DNA of 64,000 nucleotides, from NCBI GenBank assembly GCA_021737945.1, contig JAIPCX010000002.1, positions 1 to 64,000 of the forward strand, read 5' to 3'. Source of the DNA: Polynucleobacter sp. GTDB taxonomy: Bacteria > Pseudomonadota > Gammaproteobacteria > Burkholderiales > Burkholderiaceae_D. The translations under genes and the position numbers were made by a program. Each line of letters opens with the position of its first letter. Position 1 is the first letter of the stretch. The notes beneath the pieces are model-generated. The model was not told the DNA's origin. It worked only from the letters and a program-made list of their open reading frames with translations, and ran no database searches. This document shows, in pieces, positions 39,645-49,084 of this stretch.

Positions 39645-40616
39645 ATGGTTCACGAGAACCTGATGGTTTTTACCGGGAACGCTAATCCGGCACTCGCTGA
39701 AGGTGTTGCTGCACAGCTTGGCATCCCGCTTGGGAAAGCTGTCGTATCGAGCTTCTCAGATGGTGAAATCATGGTGGAGGTGAATGAAAACGTCCGTGGT
39801 AAGGATGTTTTTGTTTTGCAGTCGACATCGGCACCCACTAACGATCACTTGATGGAAGTGATGTTGATGGTTGATGCGCTTAAGCGTGCTTCTGCCGGAC
39901 GCATTACCGCCGTGTTGCCCTACTTTGGTTATTCGCGACAAGACCGTCGCCCGCGCTCAGCGCGCGTTGCGATTTCAGCAAAAGTGGTTGCGAACATGCT
40001 GCAAGAAGCCGGTGTTGAACGTGTGCTGATCATGGATCTGCATGCGGATCAAATTCAAGGCTTCTTTGATATTCCGGTTGATAATATTTATGCCTCACCG
40101 ATCTTGCTAACGGATTTGGTGAATAAGCATTACGAAGATTTGCTGGTGGTATCTCCTGATGTCGGTGGTGTAGTGCGCGCCAGGGCCTTGGCGAAACGTC
40201 TGAATTGCGACCTCGCGATTATCGACAAACGCCGCCCAAAAGCGAATGTATCGGAAGTGATGAATGTGATTGGCGAGGTCGAAGGACGCAACTGCGTGAT
40301 CATGGATGACATGGTCGATACCGCCGGCACCTTGACTAAGGCCGCTGAAGTGCTCAAGTCGCGTGGCGCGAAAAAAGTCATCGCCTACTGTACGCACCCT
40401 GTTCTATCGGGTTCAGCAGTGGAACGCATTGCTAAATCGCCTCTTGATGAGCTCGTCGTCACTGACACTATTCCGCTCAGTAAAGAAGCTAAAGCGCTGT
40501 CTAAGATACGGCAACTATCGTGTGCTTCTTTGCTGGCCGAAACCATACGTCGAATCAGTAAAGGCGACTCTGTTATGTCGCTGTTTGCTGAAGACGAAGC
40601 AAGCAGTCAAGATTAA
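39645..40616 (+). CDS. prs: Ribose-phosphate pyrophosphokinase
   Basis: Makes PRPP from ribose-5-phosphate and ATP for nucleotide, histidine and tryptophan synthesis. The 323-residue class I enzyme shows [20 protein letters not shown] at the start, the flexible-loop motif [14 protein letters not shown], the metal site [18 protein letters not shown], and the PRPP loop [13 protein letters not shown]. The frame opens at a GTG at 39630, but AGGAA sits ahead of the ATG at 39645, which is the better start. rplY and pth follow, giving the classical prs-rplY-pth order. Confidence 0.97.
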   Translation: MVHENLMVFTGNANPALAEGVAAQLGIPLGKAVVSSFSDGEIMVEVNENVRGKDVFVLQSTSAPTNDHLMEVMLMVDALKRASAGRITAVLPYFGYSRQDRRPRSARVAISAKVVANMLQEAGVERVLIMDLHADQIQGFFDIPVDNIYASPILLTDLVNKHYEDLLVVSPDVGGVVRARALAKRLNCDLAIIDKRRPKANVSEVMNVIGEVEGRNCVIMDDMVDTAGTLTKAAEVLKSRGAKKVIAYCTHPVLSGSAVERIAKSPLDELVVTDTIPLSKEAKALSKIRQLSCASLLAETIRRISKGDSVMSLFAEDEASSQD

Positions 40617-40626
40617 AAAAGTATTC

Positions 40627-40654
40627 GAGGCCCTGTTTTGCAGGACCTCTTTTT
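40627..40654 (+). terminator. Probable rho-independent terminator or attenuator after prs
   Basis: GAGGCCCTG and CAGGACCTC form a 9-base stem with one C-A mismatch around TTTTG, followed by TTTTT. It lies just after the prs stop and before rplY, so it may only reduce transcription into rplY. Confidence 0.6.
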
Positions 40655-40656
40655 AG

Positions 40657-40697
40657 ATCCCCTGGTCGCGGGGGATTTCAACGAAGGGCGATAGCCC
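40657..40697 (+). other. Two further hairpins in the rplY leader
   Basis: ATCCCC/GGGGAT (40657-40662 with 40671-40676) and GGGC-GATA-GCCC (40686-40697) follow the prs terminator-like hairpin and end 15 bases before the rplY ATG. They may be a control structure for L25; no known motif was recognised. Confidence 0.4.
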
Positions 40698-40712
40698 GAT
40701 TTAGGAGTTCTC

Positions 40713-41324
40713 ATGAAAGTTGTTGCATTCCCACGCACAGAGCAGGGGTCCGGAGCGAGCCGCCGCCTGCGCAATGCTGGTCAAACACCTGGTATCGTTT
40801 ACGGTGGCACGGCTGCACCGTTGAACATCGCACTTGATCATAATGCGTTGTTTTACGCACTCAAAAAAGAGTCATTCCATTCATCTATTCTTGATATAGA
40901 AATTGAAGGCAAATCAGAAAAAGTACTGTTGCGTGATTTCCAGATGCATGCGTTCAAGCCACTGGTTTTACACATCGATTTTCAGCGCGTTGATGCGAAT
41001 CAAAAGATTCACATGAAAGTGCCACTGCACTTCACTAACGCCGAGATCGCACCGGTCGTTAAATTGTCGGGTGGCGTTATCAGCCACGTGCTGAATGAAC
41101 TCGATATCAGCTGCCTGCCAAAAGATCTGCCTGAATTTATCGAAGTTGATCTCTCAACCATGCAAGCCGGTGGCTCCTTGCACGTGTCCGATCTCAAATT
41201 GCCTGCTGGTGTGGTTGCTACTCACGCCAAAGAAAATCCAACGATCGCCACCGCAGCTATCCCTCGCGGAGCAAAAGGTGACGACGCCGCTGCAGCAGCA
41301 CCAGCGGAAGATGCCAAGAAATAA
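40713..41324 (+). CDS. rplY: 50S ribosomal protein L25 (general stress protein Ctc form)
   Basis: Binds 5S rRNA in the large subunit. The 203-residue protein is the long Ctc form: an N-terminal L25 domain ([20 protein letters not shown], residues about 9-28) and a C-terminal beta domain, ending in an Ala-rich tail. TAGGAG precedes the ATG. It lies between prs and pth, with hairpins before it and a strong terminator after it. Confidence 0.96.
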   Translation: MKVVAFPRTEQGSGASRRLRNAGQTPGIVYGGTAAPLNIALDHNALFYALKKESFHSSILDIEIEGKSEKVLLRDFQMHAFKPLVLHIDFQRVDANQKIHMKVPLHFTNAEIAPVVKLSGGVISHVLNELDISCLPKDLPEFIEVDLSTMQAGGSLHVSDLKLPAGVVATHAKENPTIATAAIPRGAKGDDAAAAAPAEDAKK

Positions 41325-41343
41325 TGCATTACTAGTTTTACTA

Positions 41344-41371
41344 AGCCCGTCCTTGCGACGGGCTTTTTTTT
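41344..41371 (+). terminator. Rho-independent terminator after rplY
   Basis: AGCCCGTC-CTTGC-GACGGGCT is a perfect 8-base stem followed by a run of eight T. It ends the prs-rplY unit before pth. Confidence 0.92.
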
Positions 41372-41453
41372 CAATTGCCGCTTATTTCGCTGGATCATCC
41401 GCGCTTAGGTAATAATCACATCCAAATTTACTAACTGCTACGCGAATTGCTTG

Positions 41454-42050
41454 ATGTCTATACGTCTTATTGTCGGCTTGGGTAATCCTGGTAATGAATA
41501 CGAGCAAACGCGCCATAACGCGGGATTTTGGCTGGTCGACCATCTCGCTCGTGGTCAGCTGCGTCGCGAAACACGCTTTGCAGCTTTAGCCTGCAAAACC
41601 TCGCTTGCAAACCATGATGTGTGGTTGCTGGAACCTCAAACGTTTATGAATCGCTCGGGGCAATCCGTTGCTGCCCTGGCTAACTTCTACAAAATTACCC
41701 CGGAATCGATTTTGGTGGTTCATGACGAACTCGATCTACATCCTGGTGTCGCCAAACTCAAAAAAGGCGGATCTTCGGGTGGGCATAATGGATTAAAAGA
41801 TATTGATAAGGCTTTAGGTACACGCGACTATTGGCGCCTGCGACTGGGTATAGGCCATCCCCGAACATTAGGTCTGCAACAACCCGTGGTCGATTTTGTT
41901 TTACATAGACCGCGTGCTGAAGAGCAGCCATTAATCGACGCTGCGCTGGAAAAAAGTCTGGCCGTCATTCCCCTGCTATGCGATGGCCGATTTGAACAGG
42001 CCATGCTGGAATTACACACTGAGGCCAATCCCGGCAAGGCTAGTAAATAA
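41454..42050 (+). CDS. pth: Peptidyl-tRNA hydrolase
   Basis: Releases tRNA from peptidyl-tRNA dropped by the ribosome. The 198-residue protein starts [20 protein letters not shown], with substrate-binding Asn11 and catalytic His21 in the RHNAGFW segment. The later [19 protein letters not shown] and [12 protein letters not shown] are conserved Pth signatures. The frame opens at a TTG just before the ATG at 41454; the ATG is preferred. It has its own 80-base leader after the rplY terminator. Confidence 0.96.
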   Translation: MSIRLIVGLGNPGNEYEQTRHNAGFWLVDHLARGQLRRETRFAALACKTSLANHDVWLLEPQTFMNRSGQSVAALANFYKITPESILVVHDELDLHPGVAKLKKGGSSGGHNGLKDIDKALGTRDYWRLRLGIGHPRTLGLQQPVVDFVLHRPRAEEQPLIDAALEKSLAVIPLLCDGRFEQAMLELHTEANPGKASK

Positions 42051-42432
42051 AGTCCTCAGCGCACAACCCTGAAGACCTTCCATTATCTTGCTGTAAGGCC
42101 TAAGCCCCGAATTAAACCGCTAATTTGAAAATACTCTCGAGTACGACTGCGTAATGATATTCAGGCAAATTAATCTAATCTCAGCTTATTTCGATAATTA
42201 GCAGTGTCAATAATCGATAAATTGTTCGAAATGCGGACACAGTATTTCCCTCAGAAAAAATTTCAATCCCGCGACCCTATGAAAACCAAAGGAAAAGGCC
42301 ACCCTTTTTTAAAAGTTAAAAAATAAGTAATTATTGATTCTAATTTGATAATCTTTGTTTTATACTCCCAGCAAGGCAGTGGCGCATCTGCCCCCGAGTA
42401 CTTAAACAAGAAATTATTTGATGGAGAAAATC
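42051..42432. other. AT-rich gene-free region ahead of the H-NS gene
   Basis: 382 bases with no gene I can support. It contains a weak hairpin AAAAGG-CCAC-CCTTTT (42293-42308) running into T residues, possibly ending pth transcription, and a TATACT at 42361-42366 that suits a -10 box for hns. The region is rich in A and T, as expected if H-NS binds its own control region. A 15-codon open frame around 42280 has no ribosome site and was not called. Confidence 0.5.
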
Positions 42433-42729
42433 ATGAGCACTTATAAGGAACTTCAAGGCCAGATTGAAAAACTTCAAAAAGAAGCCGAACTAGCGCGCAA
42501 GAACGAGCTAACTAATGCGATAGCGGATATCCAAGCAAAAATGCGGGAATTTAGTATCTCGGCCGAAGACCTCGGACTCGGCATGCGCAAACGCACGATG
42601 AAGTCCTTGCGTAAGCCAGTAGCTCCGAAATACCGAAATAACGATACCGGCGAGACGTGGAGCGGTCGCGGCAAACCTCCAAAATGGATGGCCGGTCGAG
42701 ACAAAATGCAATTCCGTATTCAGGCCTAA
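42433..42729 (+). CDS. hns: H-NS family nucleoid protein
   Basis: A DNA-binding protein that coats AT-rich, often foreign, DNA and silences it. The 98-residue protein has an N-terminal coiled coil (about residues 3-45) for dimerisation and a C-terminal DNA-binding domain with YRNNDTGETWSGRGKPPKW; the GRGKPP loop is the minor-groove hook. This form is typical of betaproteobacteria. The ATG at 42433 with GGAGA 6 bases upstream is the best start; a frame opening at TTG 42418 adds five residues. A strong terminator follows. It could silence accessory genes such as those at 45 kb and 19 kb. Confidence 0.93.
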   Translation: MSTYKELQGQIEKLQKEAELARKNELTNAIADIQAKMREFSISAEDLGLGMRKRTMKSLRKPVAPKYRNNDTGETWSGRGKPPKWMAGRDKMQFRIQA

Positions 42730-42796
42730 AAGGTATTTTTATCTTCAGCATTAGACTAGCGACACAAAGTCTTAATTTCCTTAACCACGCAAACTA

Positions 42797-42826
42797 AAAT
42801 GCCATCTCGATGAGATGGCATTTTTA
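42797..42826 (+). terminator. Rho-independent terminator after hns
   Basis: AAAATGCCATCTC-GAT-GAGATGGCATTTTT: a 9-base GC-containing stem extended by A-T pairs, with a T-run. The symmetric A and T flanks would let it work in both directions, and the sugar transferase gene converges from the other side. Confidence 0.9.
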
Positions 42827-42876
42827 TATGAGTTTATTTTGATGAGCTTATTTTGGTGCGCATATTTATGATCCGA

Positions 42877-43473
42877 TTAGGCTGAAAAAGGTCGCAACAA
42901 AGAAAGCGCGAGGATGCGTAAATCCAGCCAAATCCCCTGCTGATTCACATAACTCTGAGCATATTCCAGACGTACAGGTAAAACTTTCTCAACGTAGGCT
43001 TCTTCTAATTCGTCGCCCGTTAAACCCGCCAATAACTGCGGCTCTTGTCGAAAACTCACCGTAGACAAATCAAATAAACCTGGCCTGATGGACAGTACTA
43101 TTTTACGAACCTCGGTCGGATAACACCCCACATAACGCGGCAATTCTACGCGCGGCCCAACCAAAGAAAAATCACCTCGAATAACATTCAACAGTAATGG
43201 CCAACGTGAGATTCCCGATCGACGCAAAATAGCACCTACTCGAGTTACCTCTTCTCCATGGCATCCGCCGACGGTTTCCATCGCATCCGGTTCAGCCAGG
43301 GCGGTTCTGAACTCCCACACTTTCACCATGCGTCCATGTTTACCCACTCGATGAGAACGAGTGAGCACAGGCGCTGCTGATTCGATTCTCACTATCAGAA
43401 TTATCAAAACACCGAAGGGCGCGAGCAAAACACAGGCCAACAAACTAAGAACCACATCCAGAAATCGTTTCAT
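42877..43473 (-). CDS. Polyprenyl-phosphate sugar phosphotransferase-like protein with altered active site
   Basis: A 198-residue member of the bacterial sugar transferase family (PglC/WcaJ core), which normally moves a sugar-1-phosphate from a UDP-sugar to undecaprenyl phosphate to start a surface glycan. An N-terminal hydrophobic hairpin (residues 4-30), the ILRRS segment, LLNVIRGDFSLVGPRVELP and a final helical region match the fold. The usual catalytic Asp-Glu pair (in LDELPQ of relatives) is Ser89-Arg90 here (GISRWPLLL), and the KFRSM-type segment is VWEFRTAL. It is therefore either inactive, altered in chemistry, or a distinct subgroup. It points away from ugd, with which it may share a promoter region. 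Confidence 0.82.
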   Translation of the reverse strand: MKRFLDVVLSLLACVLLAPFGVLIILIVRIESAAPVLTRSHRVGKHGRMVKVWEFRTALAEPDAMETVGGCHGEEVTRVGAILRRSGISRWPLLLNVIRGDFSLVGPRVELPRYVGCYPTEVRKIVLSIRPGLFDLSTVSFRQEPQLLAGLTGDELEEAYVEKVLPVRLEYAQSYVNQQGIWLDLRILALSLLRPFSA

Positions 43474-43645
43474 TATTTTTCAATTCAAAAGAAGTTTCAA
43501 ACAACACTCACTCATAAAAATTGCCGCCACCATAGCATTATTCAGCGTATCACCTTGGACTCAATGCTAGACGTTAAAATACACCTCTCGCGGTCAACCC
43601 TTTTCGCTGGTTAGGGTATGTCTGGTCTGATTTCTTCCGGAGATA

Positions 43646-44815
43646 ATGTTGAAAATAGCAATTGCTGGTTGCGGTTATGTCGGTTTATCAATGGCCGTTT
43701 TGCTCGCGCAGCATAACGAGGTGGTTGCCTATGACATTAGCACTAGCAAGGTCGATGATCTGAACCGCAAGATCTCTCCTATCAAAGATGCCGATATTGA
43801 GCATTATCTGAAAACAAAGCCACTCAAGTTGCGTGCCACCACTAGCAAAGACGATGCATTCGCCAATGCGAATTTCGTCATCATCGGCACACCCACCGAT
43901 TACGACCCACAAACGAATTACTTCGACACGAGTTCAGTAGAGACCGTGATTGAAGAAGTTAAAGCCATCAACCCAGCAGCGCATATCGTCATCAAATCAA
44001 CGATTCCTGTGGGCTTTACGGCGCGCATGATAGCCAAACACCAGTTCCCCAATATAATTTTTTCGCCAGAGTTTTTGCGTGAAGGTCAGGCGCTACATGA
44101 CAATCTTCATCCTTCTCGTATTGTGATCGGCTCGCAGGATGAAGCCGGTCGCACTTTTGCGCAGCTCTTAAAGCAAGCCGCACTCAAAGAAGATGTGCCC
44201 GTACTCTTCATGGGCCCGACAGAGGCTGAAGCCGTCAAGCTTTTTTCCAATACCTTTCTTGCCATGCGCGTGGCATTTTTTAATGAGCTCGATACCTATG
44301 CAGCGAGTCATGGTTTGGATACGCGCCCCATCATTGATGGCGTCAGTCTCGATCCGCGCATCGGAAATTATTACAACAATCCGTCCTTTGGTTATGGTGG
44401 CTATTGCCTACCCAAAGACACTAAACAAATGCTGGCCAATTACAAAGACGTGCCACAAAACCTAATTCACGCCATTGTTGAATCTAACAGTACGCGCAAA
44501 GATTTTGTGGCCGAAAGCATTGTCCGTCGCAACCCAAAAACGGTCGGCGTCTACCGCCTGACGATGAAAGCGGGATCGGACAATTTCCGCTCTTCCAGCA
44601 TTCAAGGCATTATGAAGCGCATCAAGGCTAAGGGTATAGAAGTCATCGTCTATGAACCCACCATTAGTGATGCCGAATTCTTTCGCTCGAAAGTCACCCA
44701 CGACCTTGAGGCGTTCAAACGTCAAGCTGACGTAATTATTGCCAATCGAGTAACGGATGATCTGTCGGATGTACTCGATAAGGTCTATAGCCGAGATTTA
44801 TTTGGTGGCGACTAA
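43646..44815 (+). CDS. ugd: UDP-glucose 6-dehydrogenase
   Basis: Oxidises UDP-glucose to UDP-glucuronate with NAD, supplying uronic acid for capsule, exopolysaccharide or lipid A modification. The 389-residue protein matches the short E. coli Ugd type: [20 protein letters not shown] (NAD site), [31 protein letters not shown] and the catalytic cysteine in [15 protein letters not shown] sits just before the ATG. It lies next to a divergent sugar transferase but no larger polysaccharide cluster is present, so the use of the product is unknown. Confidence 0.96.
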   Translation: MLKIAIAGCGYVGLSMAVLLAQHNEVVAYDISTSKVDDLNRKISPIKDADIEHYLKTKPLKLRATTSKDDAFANANFVIIGTPTDYDPQTNYFDTSSVETVIEEVKAINPAAHIVIKSTIPVGFTARMIAKHQFPNIIFSPEFLREGQALHDNLHPSRIVIGSQDEAGRTFAQLLKQAALKEDVPVLFMGPTEAEAVKLFSNTFLAMRVAFFNELDTYAASHGLDTRPIIDGVSLDPRIGNYYNNPSFGYGGYCLPKDTKQMLANYKDVPQNLIHAIVESNSTRKDFVAESIVRRNPKTVGVYRLTMKAGSDNFRSSSIQGIMKRIKAKGIEVIVYEPTISDAEFFRSKVTHDLEAFKRQADVIIANRVTDDLSDVLDKVYSRDLFGGD

Positions 44816-45105
44816 ACAGGCCCAAGGCCTGTGGTCGATATAATTTTTGCTCTAAAGAGGCCGTATTTCAGCGGTTAATCAGTATTTCCTTTCAAAATCC
44901 CTACGGGCCGCGACTCCGCCGCCCCAACTCTCTACCTTAACCATTTCAAAAAAACAAACACTAGGGTAAAGCTTGCCGACCCCGGGTCGATTAAAACAAG
45001 GGGCAATGGCGAGACCTAGGGTCAGCTTTGTCAGCGCTCGTGTTCAGGCGCTTGGCAACATTTACACGCTAGCTCTCAGATAACCAAACCCATCTGGTGG
45101 ATTGA
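44816..45105. other. Gap between ugd and the octapeptide-repeat gene
   Basis: 290 bases without a gene I can support. The notable content is two similar 11-base near-palindromes, GACCCCGGGTC (44978-44988) and GACCTAGGGTC (45013-45023), 35 bases apart, plus a related half-site CTAGGGT (44961-44967). GGTGG a few bases before the ATG at 45106 is a weak ribosome site. No clear sigma-70 promoter was found. Confidence 0.55.
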
Positions 45106-48100
45106 ATGAGCGTTTTTTCGGATTACACCGATGCACAGGTCGCAGCATTTGGCACGGCGCAAATTGCCGCGCTGTCGACCGCACAAATCGCCGCTTTGGG
45201 CACGGACCTGTCACGCCTGACGTCGTTGCAAACGGGGGCATTCAGCGCGACACAAATTCGCGCCATCGACGATCCTTCGCTGTTCACATCCAAGAATATT
45301 GTTGGCCTCTCGGCGAAACAGCTGGCCAGTTTGAGTACCACGCAGCTGGCTAAATTAGGCACCGTCCATATGGCCGTGCTAAGCGCGGATCAGCTGGCTG
45401 GTTTCTCGACCGCACAGATCAACAAATTGAGCACCCTACAACTGGGAGCAATCAAGGATGCCAACATCGTTGGTCTGACGCCGGCGCAAGTAGCCGCCAT
45501 TACGTCTGACCAAATCAGCGGACTGACAACATCTCAGCTCGCCAAGCTAACCGCCTCGCAAATCGCCGCCATAAGCACTTCGGCCCTGACTAATCTGTCA
45601 GCTGCAACACAAGTCCCGGCATTAAAATCCGATCAACTGGCGGCCTTGAAATTAGCTCAGCTCGCGGCGATGACCACCGATCAGGTTGCTGCGATTGGTA
45701 CCAGCGCAATCGTCGGGTTGACGAATACCCATATAGCCGCGTTAACGACAGGCACTACCGGCCAAGTTGCCGCACTCACGCCCACGCAAATCGCGAAGTT
45801 GGCCTCCGGCCAAATTGCCGCACTCACTGCTGCGCAAGTCAGTTCGATGACTACGGCTCAAGTAGCTGGTATTGAAGCAGCAGATTTGCCGGCCATGTCG
45901 GCCGCCGGCGTAGGGGCCTTATCAGCTACTCAGCTGACGGCGATGAAATCCCTGCTCAGCAAATTCAAGGCAGGTCAAATCCCTGGCCTGAAAGGGACTG
46001 AACTGGCCAAGCTTGATTCATCGCTATTCGCTGAACTCACCTCCGAACAACTAGCAGCACTGACACCGACTCAGCTAGCTAGGTTAACGTCGGACCAGCT
46101 CGCTGGCCTAAGTACCGGTGCAATTACTGGATTAACCGCCTCACAGATTGGTCAGCTAACCACCGATGCAACCGGCCAATTGCCTGGACTGACTGCGGCA
46201 CAAATCGCCAAGTTAACCGCTCCGCAGCTAGTCGGGCTAAAGGCTAACCAACTAGCCAAACTATCGACCGATCAAATCAAAGGTCTGGATCCAACTGTGT
46301 TGGGCAAACTGAGTAATGCCCAAGTCAGCGCCCTCACAGTCGATCAAGTCGGCGCACTTACTACCGCTCAGGTCGCTGGGATCAGCACATCGCAAATCAA
46401 AGCATTGTCTGGCGATCAATTACGGGCTTTCACAGCTGATCAACTTAAAGCCATACCACCTGCCAATCTAGCTTCGTTGACGAATTCACAGATCAAAGCA
46501 ATGTCTGAACTGAGTCCGGCTGAACTCAAGCAGTTAAGCGCTGATCAACTAAAAACCTATCTCGACAGTCACCCGATTAACGAAATCGATACCAACTCAA
46601 TCAATGGATTCACACCCGATCAATTGACGGGACTCTCCACCCTTCAAATTGGGAAACTCAGTAATCCACAAATAGCGGCAATTAGTACTGAGAGTCTGGC
46701 TGCTCTGGATGATCAAAACTTAACCGCTAATTTAAGCGCACCACAAGTTCAAGCTCTAACGACTCAGCAGATAGGCGCACTATCCCAAAATGCACTGCAA
46801 GGATTAGGGAGCAAAATTGCTGGACTAACTGCTACAGACTTTAATGCATTAAGCGGTGATCAGCTCGCACAACTATCGGAGACTCAGGTAGCCTCGTTAG
46901 CCGCACGTCAAATCGCTAGTCTGACTCAGGAAAAACTAGAAAAAATAGCGATCGACAAAATGGGTGCCATGCAGATTAGCGCCATGAATGCGACACAGAT
47001 AAAAAACTTATCCGCTGACGCGCTACAAAAAATTTCCGCCGCCGGCATACAAGGCTGGACACCCGCACAAATCAAATTACTCGATGCTACTCAGCTGGAA
47101 AAGCTATCAGCGAATCAAATTGGCGGCATACGCGCGACCAGTCTCTCGGGACTAACAACTGCTGCGATTGCTGAGCTAAATGCAACTCAGCTAGGTGGAC
47201 TAACCACCTTGCAAATACCCAAACTCAGTGCGGCTCAAATTCAAGCCATGGGTCTGGATGCCACTAATTTATCGGCTGACCAAATCGGCGCCATGAATCA
47301 GGCGCAAATTTCTGGATTAACTGCCGATCAATTAGGCGGCCTGAGTGCAATCAAGATTGCGGCGATCAAACCTGCTGCAATAGCCGGCTTATCAGCCGCT
47401 CGTATTGGCAGCCTGAGTACAGAACAGGTCGGCGGCATGACCGGAGACCAACTCTCAAAACTCAATAAAGCGCAGATCCAAGCCATGGACGCCATCGATA
47501 TCGCCAGCATATCGACTATCAGTGTCAGCGGCCTCGGCATGCAACAACTCGGCAATCTCACCGCAGTTCAGTTAGCTCAACTAACCACGGACCAAATTAC
47601 AGCCTTGCTTCCGGCGCAAATGTCATCCTTCAGCGCCGCGCAACTGAGCGCCATGTCAAATGATCAGATAGACACTATCTCAACCATTCAAATCAAAGGT
47701 ATCCGGGCTACGTCTATCCCCGGTCTGACCGAGAGTCAAATTACATCACTCGGCTTAGAAAAACTCGACGCCATGAACCAATCACAAGTTCAGGCGTTGA
47801 CGGCAAAACAACTCGCTGCCATACCCAAAGATGATTTGCAAAATTGGTCTGCCGATGCAGTTTCCTTACTGACGAAAAATCAACTCAAAGTGTTCAATGC
47901 GGACCAAATGGGTGTAATCAACTATCAGCAGCTCGATGCCCTTGCCTATGCCAGAAAGCTAGGATTACTAAGCGCTACACAAGTGGCAGCGATTGATCCC
48001 ACGACTATGGGTAGCGTAGATACATCGACGATTACAAAATTTTCAGCGGCACAAATAGGGGCGTTTGCGACAGCACAGGTGGCGGCGCTCGGAACAGCGC

Positions 48101-48966
48101 AATTGCAAGCAATTGATGCTACCGACATTCGCTCCATGTCTGCTGACCAGATTGCAGCATTATCGGCAACTCAAGCCGCTGCACTCACCACATCACAAAT
48201 CGCCAACCTAGGCACGCGACTGATACGCGCGCTGAGCGTAACTGCGCTTACAAATATGTCAGTGACTCAGATCGCTAGCCTGAGTGCCGGCCAAGTCTCG
48301 CAATTAACGATGGAACAGGCCGATGCACTCACCGATGACCAAGTGCTCGCCTTGGGAAGTAAAGCATCCAGCCTTTATCTCAGTCCGCTGGTGCTTGATA
48401 TGAATAACGATGGAAAATTTAGTGTGTCGGTGGACAATGGTGTGCGCTTTGATATGAAATCATCCGGATCGCTGCTTAAGACCGGATGGGTAAATGCTAA
48501 TGATGGCTTACTCGCTCGCGATATCAATGGTGATGGCATTATCAACAACGGCGCTGAGCTGTTTGGCGACAGCACCAAACTTCCGAACGGAAAATTAGCT
48601 GCGGATGGTTTCGCTGCTCTCTCACCGCTGGACGGCAATCGTGACGGCGTGATCAACGCGAAGGATACAAGTTGGAAGGATTTAAAGATTTGGATAGATC
48701 GCAATAGCGATGGTCATACGGATACAGGTGAATTAGCCTCCATAAACAGCACAGGTATTGTTTCTCTGAAGCTTGGTCCGAAATCATCAACCGCCACTGA
48801 AAATGGCAACAAGATTGGCTTAGTTAGCAGCTATACCAATGCCGATGGCAGTAGTGGGACTATGGCCGATGTTTGGTTCCGAACCAAAAGCGCCAACGCG
48901 CCCGAAGTAAAAACTATCGGTACGCTCGATGACGGTACGCATCCCGATATTTCAGCGGGCGGCTAA
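45106..48966 (+). CDS. Giant octapeptide-repeat protein with C-terminal calcium-binding module
   Basis: 1286 residues. From about residue 5 to 1085 the chain is almost entirely a repeat of period eight, consensus L-[S/T]-x-x-Q-[I/L/V]-x-[A/G/K], roughly 130 copies, with occasional 3-residue inserts (such as TTGTTGQ). The C-terminus (about 1090-1240) resembles the calcium-binding region of FrpC/RTX-type proteins: four D-x-N-x-D-G loops at Asp1098, Asp1139, Asp1176 and Asp1198, with LLARDINGDGIINNGAELFG. The nine-residue RTX repeat (GGxGxDxxx) and an N-terminal signal peptide are absent, so secretion, if any, would be by a C-terminal signal (type I), which is inferred. The S/T-x-x-Q spacing resembles a helix-capping box, suggesting a solenoid of short helices. 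Function unknown; a surface or extracellular adhesin is one possibility. Confidence 0.9.
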   Translation: MSVFSDYTDAQVAAFGTAQIAALSTAQIAALGTDLSRLTSLQTGAFSATQIRAIDDPSLFTSKNIVGLSAKQLASLSTTQLAKLGTVHMAVLSADQLAGFSTAQINKLSTLQLGAIKDANIVGLTPAQVAAITSDQISGLTTSQLAKLTASQIAAISTSALTNLSAATQVPALKSDQLAALKLAQLAAMTTDQVAAIGTSAIVGLTNTHIAALTTGTTGQVAALTPTQIAKLASGQIAALTAAQVSSMTTAQVAGIEAADLPAMSAAGVGALSATQLTAMKSLLSKFKAGQIPGLKGTELAKLDSSLFAELTSEQLAALTPTQLARLTSDQLAGLSTGAITGLTASQIGQLTTDATGQLPGLTAAQIAKLTAPQLVGLKANQLAKLSTDQIKGLDPTVLGKLSNAQVSALTVDQVGALTTAQVAGISTSQIKALSGDQLRAFTADQLKAIPPANLASLTNSQIKAMSELSPAELKQLSADQLKTYLDSHPINEIDTNSINGFTPDQLTGLSTLQIGKLSNPQIAAISTESLAALDDQNLTANLSAPQVQALTTQQIGALSQNALQGLGSKIAGLTATDFNALSGDQLAQLSETQVASLAARQIASLTQEKLEKIAIDKMGAMQISAMNATQIKNLSADALQKISAAGIQGWTPAQIKLLDATQLEKLSANQIGGIRATSLSGLTTAAIAELNATQLGGLTTLQIPKLSAAQIQAMGLDATNLSADQIGAMNQAQISGLTADQLGGLSAIKIAAIKPAAIAGLSAARIGSLSTEQVGGMTGDQLSKLNKAQIQAMDAIDIASISTISVSGLGMQQLGNLTAVQLAQLTTDQITALLPAQMSSFSAAQLSAMSNDQIDTISTIQIKGIRATSIPGLTESQITSLGLEKLDAMNQSQVQALTAKQLAAIPKDDLQNWSADAVSLLTKNQLKVFNADQMGVINYQQLDALAYARKLGLLSATQVAAIDPTTMGSVDTSTITKFSAAQIGAFATAQVAALGTAQLQAIDATDIRSMSADQIAALSATQAAALTTSQIANLGTRLIRALSVTALTNMSVTQIASLSAGQVSQLTMEQADALTDDQVLALGSKASSLYLSPLVLDMNNDGKFSVSVDNGVRFDMKSSGSLLKTGWVNANDGLLARDINGDGIINNGAELFGDSTKLPNGKLAADGFAALSPLDGNRDGVINAKDTSWKDLKIWIDRNSDGHTDTGELASINSTGIVSLKLGPKSSTATENGNKIGLVSSYTNADGSSGTMADVWFRTKSANAPEVKTIGTLDDGTHPDISAGG
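45121..48360 (+). repeat. Coding array of about 130 divergent 24-bp units
   Basis: The protein repeat of eight residues gives a 24-base period, but codons vary freely from unit to unit, so the array is conserved in protein and not as identical DNA. This argues for an old array kept by selection and not a recent slippage expansion. Confidence 0.85.
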
Positions 48967-49084
48967 GCTCTTCGCGCTGAAAATTCGCATCACCCACTCT
49001 TAAGCCCCACCGCATATCTCGAGTGACTTGCACGCCGAGCGCTATAATCTCGGTTCTTTATTTATTGCGCACTCAAGGAATCTC

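Noticed and set aside
42280-42327. A 15-codon open frame (start MKTKGKG) before hns
   Set aside because: No ribosome site, very short, and it overlaps a likely weak terminator hairpin.
45102-45362. Short open frames overlapping the start of the octapeptide-repeat gene
   Set aside because: They are out-of-frame shadows; only the long frame shows the regular eight-residue pattern and ends in a recognisable domain.
45121-48360. Octapeptide array as a recent DNA-level tandem repeat or CRISPR-like array
   Set aside because: Units differ in codon choice throughout and there are no identical direct repeats with unique spacers; the periodicity is in the protein.
45106-48966. Classification as a true RTX toxin
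   Set aside because: No GGxGxDxxx nonapeptide blocks and no acyltransferase or secretion genes nearby; only the FrpC-like D-x-N-x-D-G module is shared.
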